This document shows positions 8,729 to 17,420 of a DNA stretch of 64,000 bases, in pieces (within the stretch, counting starts at the first letter, position 1; each line of letters starts with the position of its first letter). Below the pieces are notes generated by a model, which ran no database searches, had not been told where the DNA came from, and worked only from the letters and a program-made list of their open reading frames with translations. A program made the position numbers and the translations under genes. The stretch spans positions 2,232,001 through 2,296,000 of the forward strand of contig NZ_CP022296.1 in assembly GCF_017310035.1 (NCBI RefSeq). The letters run 5' to 3'. The DNA is from Nocardioides sp. S5 (lineage in GTDB: Bacteria > Actinomycetota > Actinomycetes > Propionibacteriales > Nocardioidaceae).

Positions 8729-11700
8729 GTGGCGACGATGGTCGAGGAGCACGTCTCGACCCGCCCCCGGATCACGGACTGGGCGGTCTACGCGCTCATC
8801 CTGTTCTTCTCGATGATCCAGGAGTTCGGGCGCACGACGCTGGACACCCGCATCGAGCTCACGGAGCGCCCGGCGTCGTTCCTTGCCGGCGCCTTCACGT
8901 TGTGGCACGACACCACCAACTTCGGTGAGCTCCTCAACCAGGCCTACGGCTACCTCTTCCCCCAGGGCGCGTTCTTCGTGCTCGTGGAGCTGACGGGCCT
9001 GCCGGCCTGGGTCGGCCAGCGCCTCTGGACCGCGCTGGTGCTGATCGTCGCCTTCGAGGGCGCGCGGCGCTGCGCCAGGGTGCTGGGGCTGTCCTCGCAT
9101 CCCGCGACGCTCGCCGGGCTCGTCTTCGCGATGAGCCCGCGCATGCTCGGCACCGTCGGCGTGATCAGCGCGGAGAGCCTGCCCGGCGCGGTCCTGCCGT
9201 GGGTCGTGCTGCCGATCCTGCTGGCCGCGCGCGGCCGGATCGGGCACGTCCGGGCGGCGGTGCTGAGCGCCGCGGCCGTGGTCTGCATGGGAGGCGTCAA
9301 CGCGGTCGAGGTGATCGGCTCGCTGCCGATGCCGCTCCTCATCGCCTGCTGGGTGGCCTGGCGTCGCCTGGTCCCGCGCTCCTTCCTGGCGTGGTGGGGC
9401 GGGCTGGTCGCGCTCGCGTGCACCTGGTGGCTGCTCCCGCTGCTCGCGCTCGGGCGATACAGCCCGCCGTTCTACGAGTACGTCGAGAGCGCCAGCAACA
9501 CCACGGGCGCGATCGGCTGGTCGGAGGCGCTGCGGGGTGACTCGCACTGGGTGGCCTACATCTCGACCGGCGGCCAGGGCTGGTGGCCGGCCGCGCACGC
9601 CCTGATGTTCGACCCCCTCCTGGTGCTCGTCGCCGCGGTGGTGACCGGAATCGGTCTCCTCGGCCTCCTGCACCACACCGGCGTGATGCGCGCACCGATG
9701 GTGGCCGGTGCCGTGATCGGGCTCGCGGCGCTCACCATCGCCCACGGCGGGTGGGAGGGAAGCCCGCTGTCAGGCTTCTTCCTCGACGCGCTCGAGGGCC
9801 CGCTGCAGGTCTTCCGCAACGTGCACAAGGTCGACCCGACCGTGCGCTTCGCCGTCGCGATGGGCTTCGGCCACGCCGTCGCGGTCGTCATCACCCGCCT
9901 CCGCGCCACGACTGCGTCGCAACGGGCAGCGGACCGGGCAGCGACGGTCGTCCCGGTGCTCGCGGGTGCACTCGTGCTCGTGCTGGGCCAGCCGTTCCTG
10001 CTCAACGACTCGCGCTCCCCGGGCTGGAGGGACGTCCCCGAGGCGTGGACGGAGGCCTACGACTACCTCGCCGAGCGCCAGGACGGCACCACGACGCTCG
10101 TCGTCCCGGGCTCCGGCTTCGCGTTCCAGTCCTGGGGCTGGACCTACGACGAGCCGATGCACGCCCTCGGCGACGAGGTGCGCTGGACCACCCGCAGCCA
10201 GATCCCGATCATCCCCGGGCAGTCCATCCGCGTGCTGACCGCCATCGACCGGCTGGTCTCGCAGGGTCAGGCCGACGCGAACCTGTCCGACCAGCTCGCG
10301 CGGGCCGGCATCGGTCACGTGCTGGTGCGTCGCGACCTCAACCGCGGGTTCACCTCCTCACCCCCGCCGGCCGGGGCGGGGGTCTCCCTGGACTCCGCCG
10401 GGCTGGAGAGCGTCGCGACCTTCGGCGACCCTGCCGAGGCCGGGCCCGCGGTCGAGATCTTCGAGGTCCCCGTCCGCCTGCCGCGCGTCAGGTCCACGGT
10501 CCGCAGCGACGTGGCCACCGTCGCCGGGTCGCCCGAGGCGTGGCTGCCACTGCAGGGCGCCGGTCTGCTCGGTCCCGAGCGCGCGACGGTGGTCCAGGGT
10601 GACGTGGGCTGGTCCGACGAGGGCGCCACGATCGTCACCGACACCAACCAGCGGCGCGAGCGCGCCTTCGGCCGGGTGGAGGAGTCGTTGTCCACCGTGC
10701 TCGAGGACGGCGAGCTCTACCGGCTGGACCGCTCCGTGCCGGACTACCCCGTCACCCCCGGCAGCGGGCAGGTCGTGGCGACGTACGCCGACGGTGCCTC
10801 CGTCCGCGCTTCGAGCTCGCAGGGGTACGCCGACGCCTACGGGGCCGTCGTGCCCCAGGCCGGGCCGCACGCCGCCTTCGACGGCAACCTCCGCACGCGG
10901 TGGGTGTCCTCCCTCAGCGGCAAGGCGCGTGAGCAGTGGCTGCGCGTCAGCTTCCCCGAGCCCCGCGCGCTGCGCCGGGTCGGTGTCCTGCCAGTGGTCG
11001 ACGACCGATCGATGGCGCCGGTGCGGACGGTGCGGGTGCGCACGTCGCGCGAGAGCGTCGACGTCGACACCAACCCCGCCGGGGCCGTCGTCGAGGCGCC
11101 CCTCGGTGGCGAGCCCGTGGACTGGGTGGAGGTCCGGGTCGTGGCGGTCGCGACGGTCTCCGAGCGCAACCAGGTGGCGATCGCGGAGGTCACCCTCGAC
11201 GGCGCTTCCCTCCCGCGCACGCTCGCGCTCCCCGAGCCGCTCCACCGCGGGGACGACCTGCTCCTCACCGCCGAGCCCGGGACCCGCGCCTGCCGGGCGA
11301 CCGGAACGCTGCCCGAGTGCGACCTTGTCCGGGTGCGCGCGGGGGAGGAGCCTGACGGCATGCGTCGCCGGGTGGAGGTGCCGCAGGGCGCCAGCTTCAC
11401 CTTCCAGGGCCTCGCCGTGGCCCGCGCGTCGCGGTCGGCCGCCCTGCTGCTCGAGCCGTTCCTGTCCGAGCAGACGGTGGGCTCCACCTCGATCCTCGGC
11501 GACGACCCGCTGGTCTCCAGCCGCTTCGCCTACGACGGCCGTCTCGACACCCACTGGGTCCCGGCCCCGCGTGACCGGCAGCCGACGCTCTTCTTCCAGT
11601 GGGGCGTGCCGCGCCGCGTCACCGCGGTGCGCCTGCCGGACGGTGGCCAGGTCGCCCCGGGCTACAACCGGATCGTGGTCCGCGGCGGCGGTCGCGTCGA

Positions 11701-12766
11701 ACGACTCACGGTGACGGGGGAGACGACCCAGCTGCGCCGCCCCATCTACGCCGACTACCTCGAGGTGTCCTTCGTCAAGGACGAGGCCGAGGGCCCGGTC
11801 TCGGTGCCCGAGATCGACCTTGACGGCGGCGGCGTCGTCCGCCCCTTCGACCCCGACCTGCCCACCGGCTCGCAGTGCGGCCTCGGCCCGACCGTGACCG
11901 TGTCGGGCAACAAGCTGCCGACACGGGTCGAGGGCACGCTCGGCGACGTGCTCAGCGGTGCGCCGATGAAGTTCACGACGTGCCGCCGGTGGGACCCCGA
12001 CGGCGCCGCCCGGGTCACCTACGTCTCGCCCGGCACCCGCACCTTCCGCACCACCCCGACCGCGGAGTTCGACGTGGTGGCCCTCGCCGGCCGCACCGCA
12101 CGGCGGGGCGGCGCCGAACAGCGCCCGGTCGTGGTCGAGGACGACGACGCGGACAGTGCGAGCCTCACCGCGCAGGTTGCCGAGGGGCCGGAGGCCGTGC
12201 TCTCGATGCCCTCCAACTTCAACGACGGGTGGGTCGCCCGCCTGGACGGCCGGCGCGTGCCGGCGGTGCGGGTCGACGGCTGGCAGCAGGGCTGGATCGT
12301 CCCGGCCGGTGCAGGGGGCGTGCTCACCGTCGAGTTCGCGCCTCAGGGCAGCTACACTCTCCTCCTCGCCGGCGGCCTCACGGCGGCCGGCTCCCTCCTG
12401 CTCGCCGCGGTTGCGCTCCTGGTGCTCGGTGCCCGGGCACGACGCCGGGGAGAGGTGGCGCCCTGGCGCGACCTGCCCGCAACGGGTCGGGCCTCCGCGC
12501 GCGGCCGGTTCGTGGTCGGGGTGCTGGTCGCCGTCGCGCTGGGATGGGTCGCGATCGCGGCGTACGCGGTCGCGTCGGTGTGGTCCGCACGCGACCTCGG
12601 TCGCCTGCGGGGCGCGGTGCTGGCCCTCGTCGTGGGGTCCGGAGCGCTCGACGCGTGGCCGCAGCCGGTGCCGACCTCGGTGGCCGACGCACTCGCGGTC
12701 GCCGCGCTCGGCCTGGGCCTGGCCCTGTGCCTGCGGTGGCCGTCCCGGACGGAAGGCGTGCGATGA
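8729..12766 (+). CDS. AftD-like alpha-(1->3)-arabinofuranosyltransferase family protein (GT-C, with discoidin-like domains)
   Basis: At 1345 residues this is the largest gene here. The first 430 or so residues are a DUF3367-type GT-C membrane domain: a first helix, then a long extracytoplasmic loop with TLDTRIEL, WHDTTNFGELLNQAYGYLFP and a series of helices. Two F5/8 type C (discoidin) carbohydrate-binding-like domains follow, at about residues 690-810 (AFDGNLRTRWVSS) and 925-1020 (AYDGRLDTHWVPA). A beta-rich region with NFNDGWVARLDG precedes the C-terminal helices (about 1205-1345). This architecture matches AftD, which adds arabinofuranose in mycobacterial arabinogalactan. The acceptor here is unknown, since arabinogalactan is not expected in Nocardioides. 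The GTG start has a G-rich ribosome site four bases upstream. It is the first gene of a six-gene operon. Confidence 0.85.
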   Translation: MATMVEEHVSTRPRITDWAVYALILFFSMIQEFGRTTLDTRIELTERPASFLAGAFTLWHDTTNFGELLNQAYGYLFPQGAFFVLVELTGLPAWVGQRLWTALVLIVAFEGARRCARVLGLSSHPATLAGLVFAMSPRMLGTVGVISAESLPGAVLPWVVLPILLAARGRIGHVRAAVLSAAAVVCMGGVNAVEVIGSLPMPLLIACWVAWRRLVPRSFLAWWGGLVALACTWWLLPLLALGRYSPPFYEYVESASNTTGAIGWSEALRGDSHWVAYISTGGQGWWPAAHALMFDPLLVLVAAVVTGIGLLGLLHHTGVMRAPMVAGAVIGLAALTIAHGGWEGSPLSGFFLDALEGPLQVFRNVHKVDPTVRFAVAMGFGHAVAVVITRLRATTASQRAADRAATVVPVLAGALVLVLGQPFLLNDSRSPGWRDVPEAWTEAYDYLAERQDGTTTLVVPGSGFAFQSWGWTYDEPMHALGDEVRWTTRSQIPIIPGQSIRVLTAIDRLVSQGQADANLSDQLARAGIGHVLVRRDLNRGFTSSPPPAGAGVSLDSAGLESVATFGDPAEAGPAVEIFEVPVRLPRVRSTVRSDVATVAGSPEAWLPLQGAGLLGPERATVVQGDVGWSDEGATIVTDTNQRRERAFGRVEESLSTVLEDGELYRLDRSVPDYPVTPGSGQVVATYADGASVRASSSQGYADAYGAVVPQAGPHAAFDGNLRTRWVSSLSGKAREQWLRVSFPEPRALRRVGVLPVVDDRSMAPVRTVRVRTSRESVDVDTNPAGAVVEAPLGGEPVDWVEVRVVAVATVSERNQVAIAEVTLDGASLPRTLALPEPLHRGDDLLLTAEPGTRACRATGTLPECDLVRVRAGEEPDGMRRRVEVPQGASFTFQGLAVARASRSAALLLEPFLSEQTVGSTSILGDDPLVSSRFAYDGRLDTHWVPAPRDRQPTLFFQWGVPRRVTAVRLPDGGQVAPGYNRIVVRGGGRVERLTVTGETTQLRRPIYADYLEVSFVKDEAEGPVSVPEIDLDGGGVVRPFDPDLPTGSQCGLGPTVTVSGNKLPTRVEGTLGDVLSGAPMKFTTCRRWDPDGAARVTYVSPGTRTFRTTPTAEFDVVALAGRTARRGGAEQRPVVVEDDDADSASLTAQVAEGPEAVLSMPSNFNDGWVARLDGRRVPAVRVDGWQQGWIVPAGAGGVLTVEFAPQGSYTLLLAGGLTAAGSLLLAAVALLVLGARARRRGEVAPWRDLPATGRASARGRFVVGVLVAVALGWVAIAAYAVASVWSARDLGRLRGAVLALVVGSGALDAWPQPVPTSVADALAVAALGLGLALCLRWPSRTEGVR

Positions 12767-14643
12767 GCACCACCACGAGACCGACTCCCGGTACGGCCGC
12801 CCGGCGACGCAGCCCGTGGCTCGGACCGCAGGGGCTGGCCGCGGTGCTCGTGCTGGTCGTGACGGCCGGATGGCGCGGGGTGCTGCTCGAGGGCTCCTAC
12901 TTCAACCAGGACGACTACTACCTGACGTCGCGGGCGCTCGCGCAGTCGACGTGGTCGTGGAGCTACCTCATGGAGCCCGTGGCCGGGCACGTCATGCCGT
13001 TGCAGCACGCCACCCACTGGCTGGTCGGCCACCACCTCCCGTTCGACTGGCAGTCGGTGGCCTTCCTGATACTCCTTCTCCAGCTGACGTGCGGCATCAT
13101 CGCCTGGCACCTGCTGAGCCACCTGCTGCCGGACCGGTGGGCGCGGGTGCCGCTCCTCGCCCTGCTCATGTGGGCTCCCCTCACGCTGGCGACGACGCTG
13201 TGGTGGAGCGCGTCGATGAGCCTCTGGCCGCACCTGCTGAGCGCGCTCGTCGCCACGTTGGCGCTGGTGCGCGAGCGCCTCGGACGCGGTCGGTCCTGGG
13301 TCAACATCCCCCTCTGCCTGATGGCCTGCTTCTTCGGACTGGCCTGGCACGAGCGGTCGGTGCTCATCGCCCCGCTGCTGGTCGGACTGGCGCTCGCGTT
13401 GTCGCCGGCCGACGGCTGGCGGCGCATCCCGGAGGCCCTCCGGCGATTCTGGGTGCTGTGGGCGGCGTACGCCGTCGGGATGGTCGCCTACCTGTGGCTC
13501 CACGTCGAGATCACCACCGTCAGCCCCGGCGTGGGGACGGCACGCAAGTACGTCGAGCTGTCGATCGCCTACGTCTTCGAGAACGCCCTGCCCGGACTGG
13601 TCGGGGGGCCGTGGATGGCGGAGGTCCGCGGCGGCGCTGTCGTGCCGCCCGTGTGGGTCAGCGTGCTGAGCGGCCTGCTCGTGCTGGCCGTCACCATCGT
13701 GCTGCTCCGCCGGGGCGGCGCCGACGCACGGTGGGCGCTCCTGCTCCTCGTCGTCTACCTCGCGCTCGATCTCGCCCTGGTGCTGGCCGGCCGCGTCGGC
13801 TTCGGCCGGATCCTGGGCTACGACCCGCGCTACGCCTCCGACCTCCTGCTGCCCGCCGTGCTGGCCGTCGCACTGTCCCTGCGCAACCGGGGCCCGGGTC
13901 GAAGCCCTGACGACGGCCCTGCGCACGGTGCGAGCGGCGCCGGGCGTACGAGCCTGCTGCGGCGCGCCGGGGGAGCGGTGCCCGCGCTGGCGGTCACCGG
14001 GCTCATCCTCGTGGCGAGCAGCTTCGGCACGGCCGTGCTGGTGCCGCACTTCCAGAACCCCCTCGACCGGGAGTACTGGACCAACGTGCGTGCCGACCTC
14101 GCCCAGGACCCCTCTCAGGTGATCGTCGACGAGTTCGTGCCGACCGAGATCCTGCTCCGGCTGCTGGGGGAGGAGGCGCTCGCGTCGAGCGTCTTCGCGC
14201 CGCTGCCCGAGACCCCGGTCTTCGACCAGCCCGCCTCGCAGCTCCGCACGATCAGCGACACCGGTCGGCTCGAGCCGGTGAACCTGCTGCTGCCCCAGTC
14301 GATGAGACGTGGCCCCGACGCCGGCTGCGGCTACGCGGTGTCGGACGAGCCGCGCAAGGTGCGGTTGAAGGCCGCGATCACGGGCCGCTTCGTGGCCCGC
14401 ATCAGCTACTTCACCGACACGCCCACCGACATGTCCGTGACCGTCGGGGACCACGAGGCACGCTTCCGCGCGCTCGACGGCCCGAACGACGTGTGGGTCG
14501 TCGTCCCGGACCAGCTGGTCTCGCGCACCTTCACCTTCGAGCAGGTCAGCCCGCCGGACAGCGCCGGGGACGGCGACGGCGACGCCCCGGTCGGCACGGT
14601 CTGCATCGCCGGCCTCGTCGCGGGCGTGGCGGAGGGCTCCTGA
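12763..14643 (+). CDS. GT-C-like multi-spanning membrane protein
   Basis: This 626-residue protein begins with a membrane helix (AVLVLVVTAGWRGVLL), then an extracytoplasmic FNQDDYYL with the Asp pair at residues 50-51 expected of GT-C enzymes. Many helices follow, and then a soluble domain of about 180 residues. LWWSASMSLWPHLL and WHERSVLIAPL are polar turns between helices. It is a paralogue of the 6776-8596 gene in helix layout, DD placement and C-terminal domain (CGYAV, ISYFTDTPT). The ATG overlaps the AftD-like stop in an ATGA, so the two are translationally coupled. It probably adds a further sugar to the same glycan, but donor and acceptor cannot be read from the sequence. Confidence 0.75.
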   Translation: MSTTTRPTPGTAARRRSPWLGPQGLAAVLVLVVTAGWRGVLLEGSYFNQDDYYLTSRALAQSTWSWSYLMEPVAGHVMPLQHATHWLVGHHLPFDWQSVAFLILLLQLTCGIIAWHLLSHLLPDRWARVPLLALLMWAPLTLATTLWWSASMSLWPHLLSALVATLALVRERLGRGRSWVNIPLCLMACFFGLAWHERSVLIAPLLVGLALALSPADGWRRIPEALRRFWVLWAAYAVGMVAYLWLHVEITTVSPGVGTARKYVELSIAYVFENALPGLVGGPWMAEVRGGAVVPPVWVSVLSGLLVLAVTIVLLRRGGADARWALLLLVVYLALDLALVLAGRVGFGRILGYDPRYASDLLLPAVLAVALSLRNRGPGRSPDDGPAHGASGAGRTSLLRRAGGAVPALAVTGLILVASSFGTAVLVPHFQNPLDREYWTNVRADLAQDPSQVIVDEFVPTEILLRLLGEEALASSVFAPLPETPVFDQPASQLRTISDTGRLEPVNLLLPQSMRRGPDAGCGYAVSDEPRKVRLKAAITGRFVARISYFTDTPTDMSVTVGDHEARFRALDGPNDVWVVVPDQLVSRTFTFEQVSPPDSAGDGDGDAPVGTVCIAGLVAGVAEGS

Positions 14644-14645
14644 CC

Positions 14646-16397
14646 GTGGCCAGCACGCGGCAGCACCCTCGTACGCGGGTGGCCGCCTCCGCGCCCGACC
14701 TCGTCGCCGCCGGCGTGAGCGTCGTGGTCGCCCTCGTGGTGCTGGGGCCGGCTCTGCTCGCGCCGGGGTCGGTGCTGCGTGGCGACATGGTGTTCGTGCC
14801 GCAGCAGCCGTGGAAGGGCGCGTGGCTCGGCCTCGACGGCAGCGTGCCGCGGGCCGTGCCGATGGACGCGCTCGTGTCCGTCGCCACGCAGGTGGTCCCG
14901 GGAGGGTGGCTGCAGAAGATCGTCCTGCTGGCGTCGTTCGTGGTGGCCGGCACCGGGATCGGTCGCCTCGTCCGCCGCCTGGTCGGAGGGTCCTCCTGGG
15001 CCGTGGTCGCCGCCGTGGCGGCGTACCTGTGGAACCCTTGGGTCGTCGAGCGGCTCTCGATCGGGCAGTGGGCGACCGTCACCGGTTACGCCCTGCTCCC
15101 GTGGGTGGTCCTGGCCGCGTGGCGGGGGCGCGACGACACGACCCGCTGGCCGGCCCTGCTGGTGACCCTCGTGCTCAGCGCCGTGTGCAGCCCCTCGAGC
15201 GGGCTCACGGCTGCCCTGGTCGCGGTGGCGGTCGTGGTCACCCGGTGGCGCGCCGTCCTCGTCGTCGCGGTGTGCGCCGTCGTGGCCAACGCCCCGTGGC
15301 TGGCGCCCGCCCTCACCCTCGGCGACCGGGTCGACCTGGGCGGTGCAGGCGGGTTCGCGTCGTTCGGCGCCCGTGCCGAGTCGTCGCTGGGCGTGCTGGC
15401 GAGCGTGCTGTCCCTCGGGGGCATCTGGAAGGAGAGCGTGGTGCCGGCCGAGCGGACGTCCGCGCTCGTCGTGGCGGCGGCACTGCTCCTCAGTGCGGTG
15501 GCGGTGCTCGCCCTGGTCCGTGCCCGCGTCGACACGGGGCTCAAGCGGTCCCTGCTCGCGACCGGCGGGCTCGCCGTCACGCTGGTGGTCGTGCCCGCCT
15601 GGGCGCCGGACGTCCTCGCCGACGTCTCCCGTGTGGTGCCGGCGACGTCCATCCTCCGCGACTCGCACCGTTACCTCGCACCGCTCGCCCTCGTCCTGTC
15701 GCTCGGCGTGGCCGTGGTCGTGACGTCCCTGCGACGCCGGGCCGCCGCGGGACAGGACGGGCTGCTGGTGCCCACGCTGGCGCTGGTCGCCGCGCCTGCG
15801 CTGCTCCTGCCGAGCGCGGTCTGGGGCCTCACCGGTGACCTGCGCCCCGTCACCTACCCCGGCGAGTGGGACACGGTCTCGGCGATCCTGTCCGAGGACG
15901 GCGCCGGCGGGCCGGGCGACACGATCGTGCTCCCGTGGGTCGGCAGCTACCGCCGCCTCGGATGGAACGACTCGCGGGCCTCGCTCGACCCCGCGCCGCG
16001 CCTGCTGCCCGGCGAGGTGCTCATCGATGACCGGATCGTGCTGCCGGACCGCGTCCTGCCGGGGGAGGACCCGCGCGTCGCCCAGGTGAGCGCTGCGCTC
16101 GACGAGACCGACGCCGCGCAGGCCCTGAGCGACGTCGGCGTGCGCTGGGTCCTGGTGGAGAAGCCGGTGCCGCCCGCGTACGACGCGCCGCCCGGCACGG
16201 TCGTCCACGACGGGCGCTGGCTCACGCTCGTCGACCTCGGACCCGCGGCGCGGGTGGTCGACGCGCGCGCGGGGGGCACCGCTCGCACGGCCGTCATCGT
16301 GGCGGCCGATGCGGTCGCAGTGCTGGGACTCTTCGTGGCAATCGTCACGTCGGGGCGTCGCAGGGGTTATGCTCCCTCCGGTCGAACTGGCGAGTAA
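14646..16397 (+). CDS. Multi-spanning membrane protein, possibly GT-C related
   Basis: This 583-residue protein has about a dozen hydrophobic segments and a short extracytoplasmic tail before a last C-terminal helix. After the first helix it shows RGDMVFVPQQPWKG, with an acidic residue in the first loop, and later AAVAAYLWNPWVVERLSIGQW. That pattern resembles the YLxNPWVxER stretch of AftD-type and other GT-C proteins. It lacks discoidin domains, so it looks like a reduced relative of the first domain of the AftD-like protein. The GTG at 14646 is preceded by GGAGGG about nine bases upstream and lies two bases after the previous stop, inside the same operon. The function is unproven. Confidence 0.65.
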   Translation: MASTRQHPRTRVAASAPDLVAAGVSVVVALVVLGPALLAPGSVLRGDMVFVPQQPWKGAWLGLDGSVPRAVPMDALVSVATQVVPGGWLQKIVLLASFVVAGTGIGRLVRRLVGGSSWAVVAAVAAYLWNPWVVERLSIGQWATVTGYALLPWVVLAAWRGRDDTTRWPALLVTLVLSAVCSPSSGLTAALVAVAVVVTRWRAVLVVAVCAVVANAPWLAPALTLGDRVDLGGAGGFASFGARAESSLGVLASVLSLGGIWKESVVPAERTSALVVAAALLLSAVAVLALVRARVDTGLKRSLLATGGLAVTLVVVPAWAPDVLADVSRVVPATSILRDSHRYLAPLALVLSLGVAVVVTSLRRRAAAGQDGLLVPTLALVAAPALLLPSAVWGLTGDLRPVTYPGEWDTVSAILSEDGAGGPGDTIVLPWVGSYRRLGWNDSRASLDPAPRLLPGEVLIDDRIVLPDRVLPGEDPRVAQVSAALDETDAAQALSDVGVRWVLVEKPVPPAYDAPPGTVVHDGRWLTLVDLGPAARVVDARAGGTARTAVIVAADAVAVLGLFVAIVTSGRRRGYAPSGRTGE

Positions 16398-16431
16398 CTA
16401 ACCGTCGCGGCCTCTTCTGGGAGGAAACCCT

Positions 16432-16572
16432 GTGAACAGCATCGTCATCTCTGGTGTGTCCGGCCTCGTCGCGGCACTCGTCGTCTCCGTGGGCGGCGTC
16501 AACGCGGTCAAGTCGATGACCGCCGGCGAGCCCGTCGCGCAGTCCTCCATCGGCGGGTACGCGGACGAGTGA
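16432..16572 (+). CDS. DUF2613-type small single-span protein
   Basis: This 46-residue protein begins VNSIVISGVSGLVAALVVSV. It has one membrane helix (about residues 4-23) and a short polar tail ending SIGGYADE. Size, helix position and a C-terminal G-Y/Y-G turn fit DUF2613. In Mycobacterium tuberculosis such a protein (Rv0236A) lies beside aftD (Rv0236c), so the context supports the call and suggests a partner role for the glycosyltransferase. An exceptionally strong ribosome site, GGGAGGAAA, precedes the GTG at 16432. Its stop overlaps the next gene's GTG (GTGA). TATGCT at 16368-16373 could be an internal -10. Confidence 0.75.
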   Translation: MNSIVISGVSGLVAALVVSVGGVNAVKSMTAGEPVAQSSIGGYADE

Positions 16573-17420
16573 CCGCCCGACCTGCCGAGGTCGGCGGGAA
16601 CGCCGGGCACGAGGCCGGTCCGATGATCCAGGTCGTCGTCCCGGCCTACAACGAGGCGCAGCGCCTCCCGCGCACCCTCGTCCTCCTCGGCTCCTGGCTG
16701 GGTGAGGCGCACCCCGAGTGGTCCGGGCGCCTCGAGGTCCTGGTCGTCGACAACGCCAGCACCGACGGCACCGCCGACGTCGCCCGGATGCTGTCGACCC
16801 CCCAGGTCCCGGTCTCGGTGCTGCACTGCCCCGAGCCCGGCAAGGGTGCCGCGGTCCGCGCCGGCATCCTCGCCACCTCGGCTGACCTCGTTGCCTTCGT
16901 CGACGCCGACGGGGCCACCTCCTTCGACGCCTTCACCCAGGCGGTGGAGCACATCCGCCGCGGCGCGGACGTGGCCATCGGCTCGCGTGCGGTGTCCGGC
17001 TCGGTCACCATGGCGCGGCACAGCGGCCTCCGCGAGCGCGGTGCGGCCGCCTACCGCTGGTGCACCGCACGGCTGGTCGAGGACGTGCGCGACACCCAGT
17101 GCGGCTTCAAGGTCTTCCGCGGCCCGTTGGCCCGGCAGGTCTTCGCCGACACCCACACCGCCGGCTTCTCCTTCGACGTCGAGGTCCTCGGGCGCGCTCA
17201 GCTGCTCGGCGCGAGCATCGCGGAGTTCCCCGTCACCTGGGTCGACGTGCCCGGCTCGACCTTCGACCCCGCGCGGCACGGCGTGCAGTCCTTCGCGCAG
17301 CTCGCCGGCATCGCACTGATGCTCCGACGTGCCCAGCGACAGGCCTCGGCCGCGCCGGTCGACGCCTCGGTGACGCCCCTCGTGCGAACCGCGTCGGCCG
17401 ACCTCGCGCTGGATGCCTGA
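16569..17420 (+). CDS. Family 2 glycosyltransferase, polyprenyl/dolichyl-phosphate glucosyltransferase (ALG5) type
   Basis: This 283-residue GT-A enzyme would make a polyprenyl-phosphate-linked hexose from a nucleotide sugar on the inner membrane face. The family motifs are visible: VVVPAYNEAQRLP (about residues 22-34), VVDNASTDGTADVA (about 59-72), FVDADGATSFDAF (about 110-122, the DxD site) and DTQCGFKVFRG (about 177-187), typical of the ALG5-like subgroup. No C-terminal membrane helices are present, so it is probably peripheral. Products of such enzymes are donors for GT-C transferases, which suits its place in the AftD-like operon. The GTG overlaps the previous stop by four bases. Sugar identity is unknown. 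Confidence 0.85.
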   Translation: MTARPAEVGGNAGHEAGPMIQVVVPAYNEAQRLPRTLVLLGSWLGEAHPEWSGRLEVLVVDNASTDGTADVARMLSTPQVPVSVLHCPEPGKGAAVRAGILATSADLVAFVDADGATSFDAFTQAVEHIRRGADVAIGSRAVSGSVTMARHSGLRERGAAAYRWCTARLVEDVRDTQCGFKVFRGPLARQVFADTHTAGFSFDVEVLGRAQLLGASIAEFPVTWVDVPGSTFDPARHGVQSFAQLAGIALMLRRAQRQASAAPVDASVTPLVRTASADLALDA

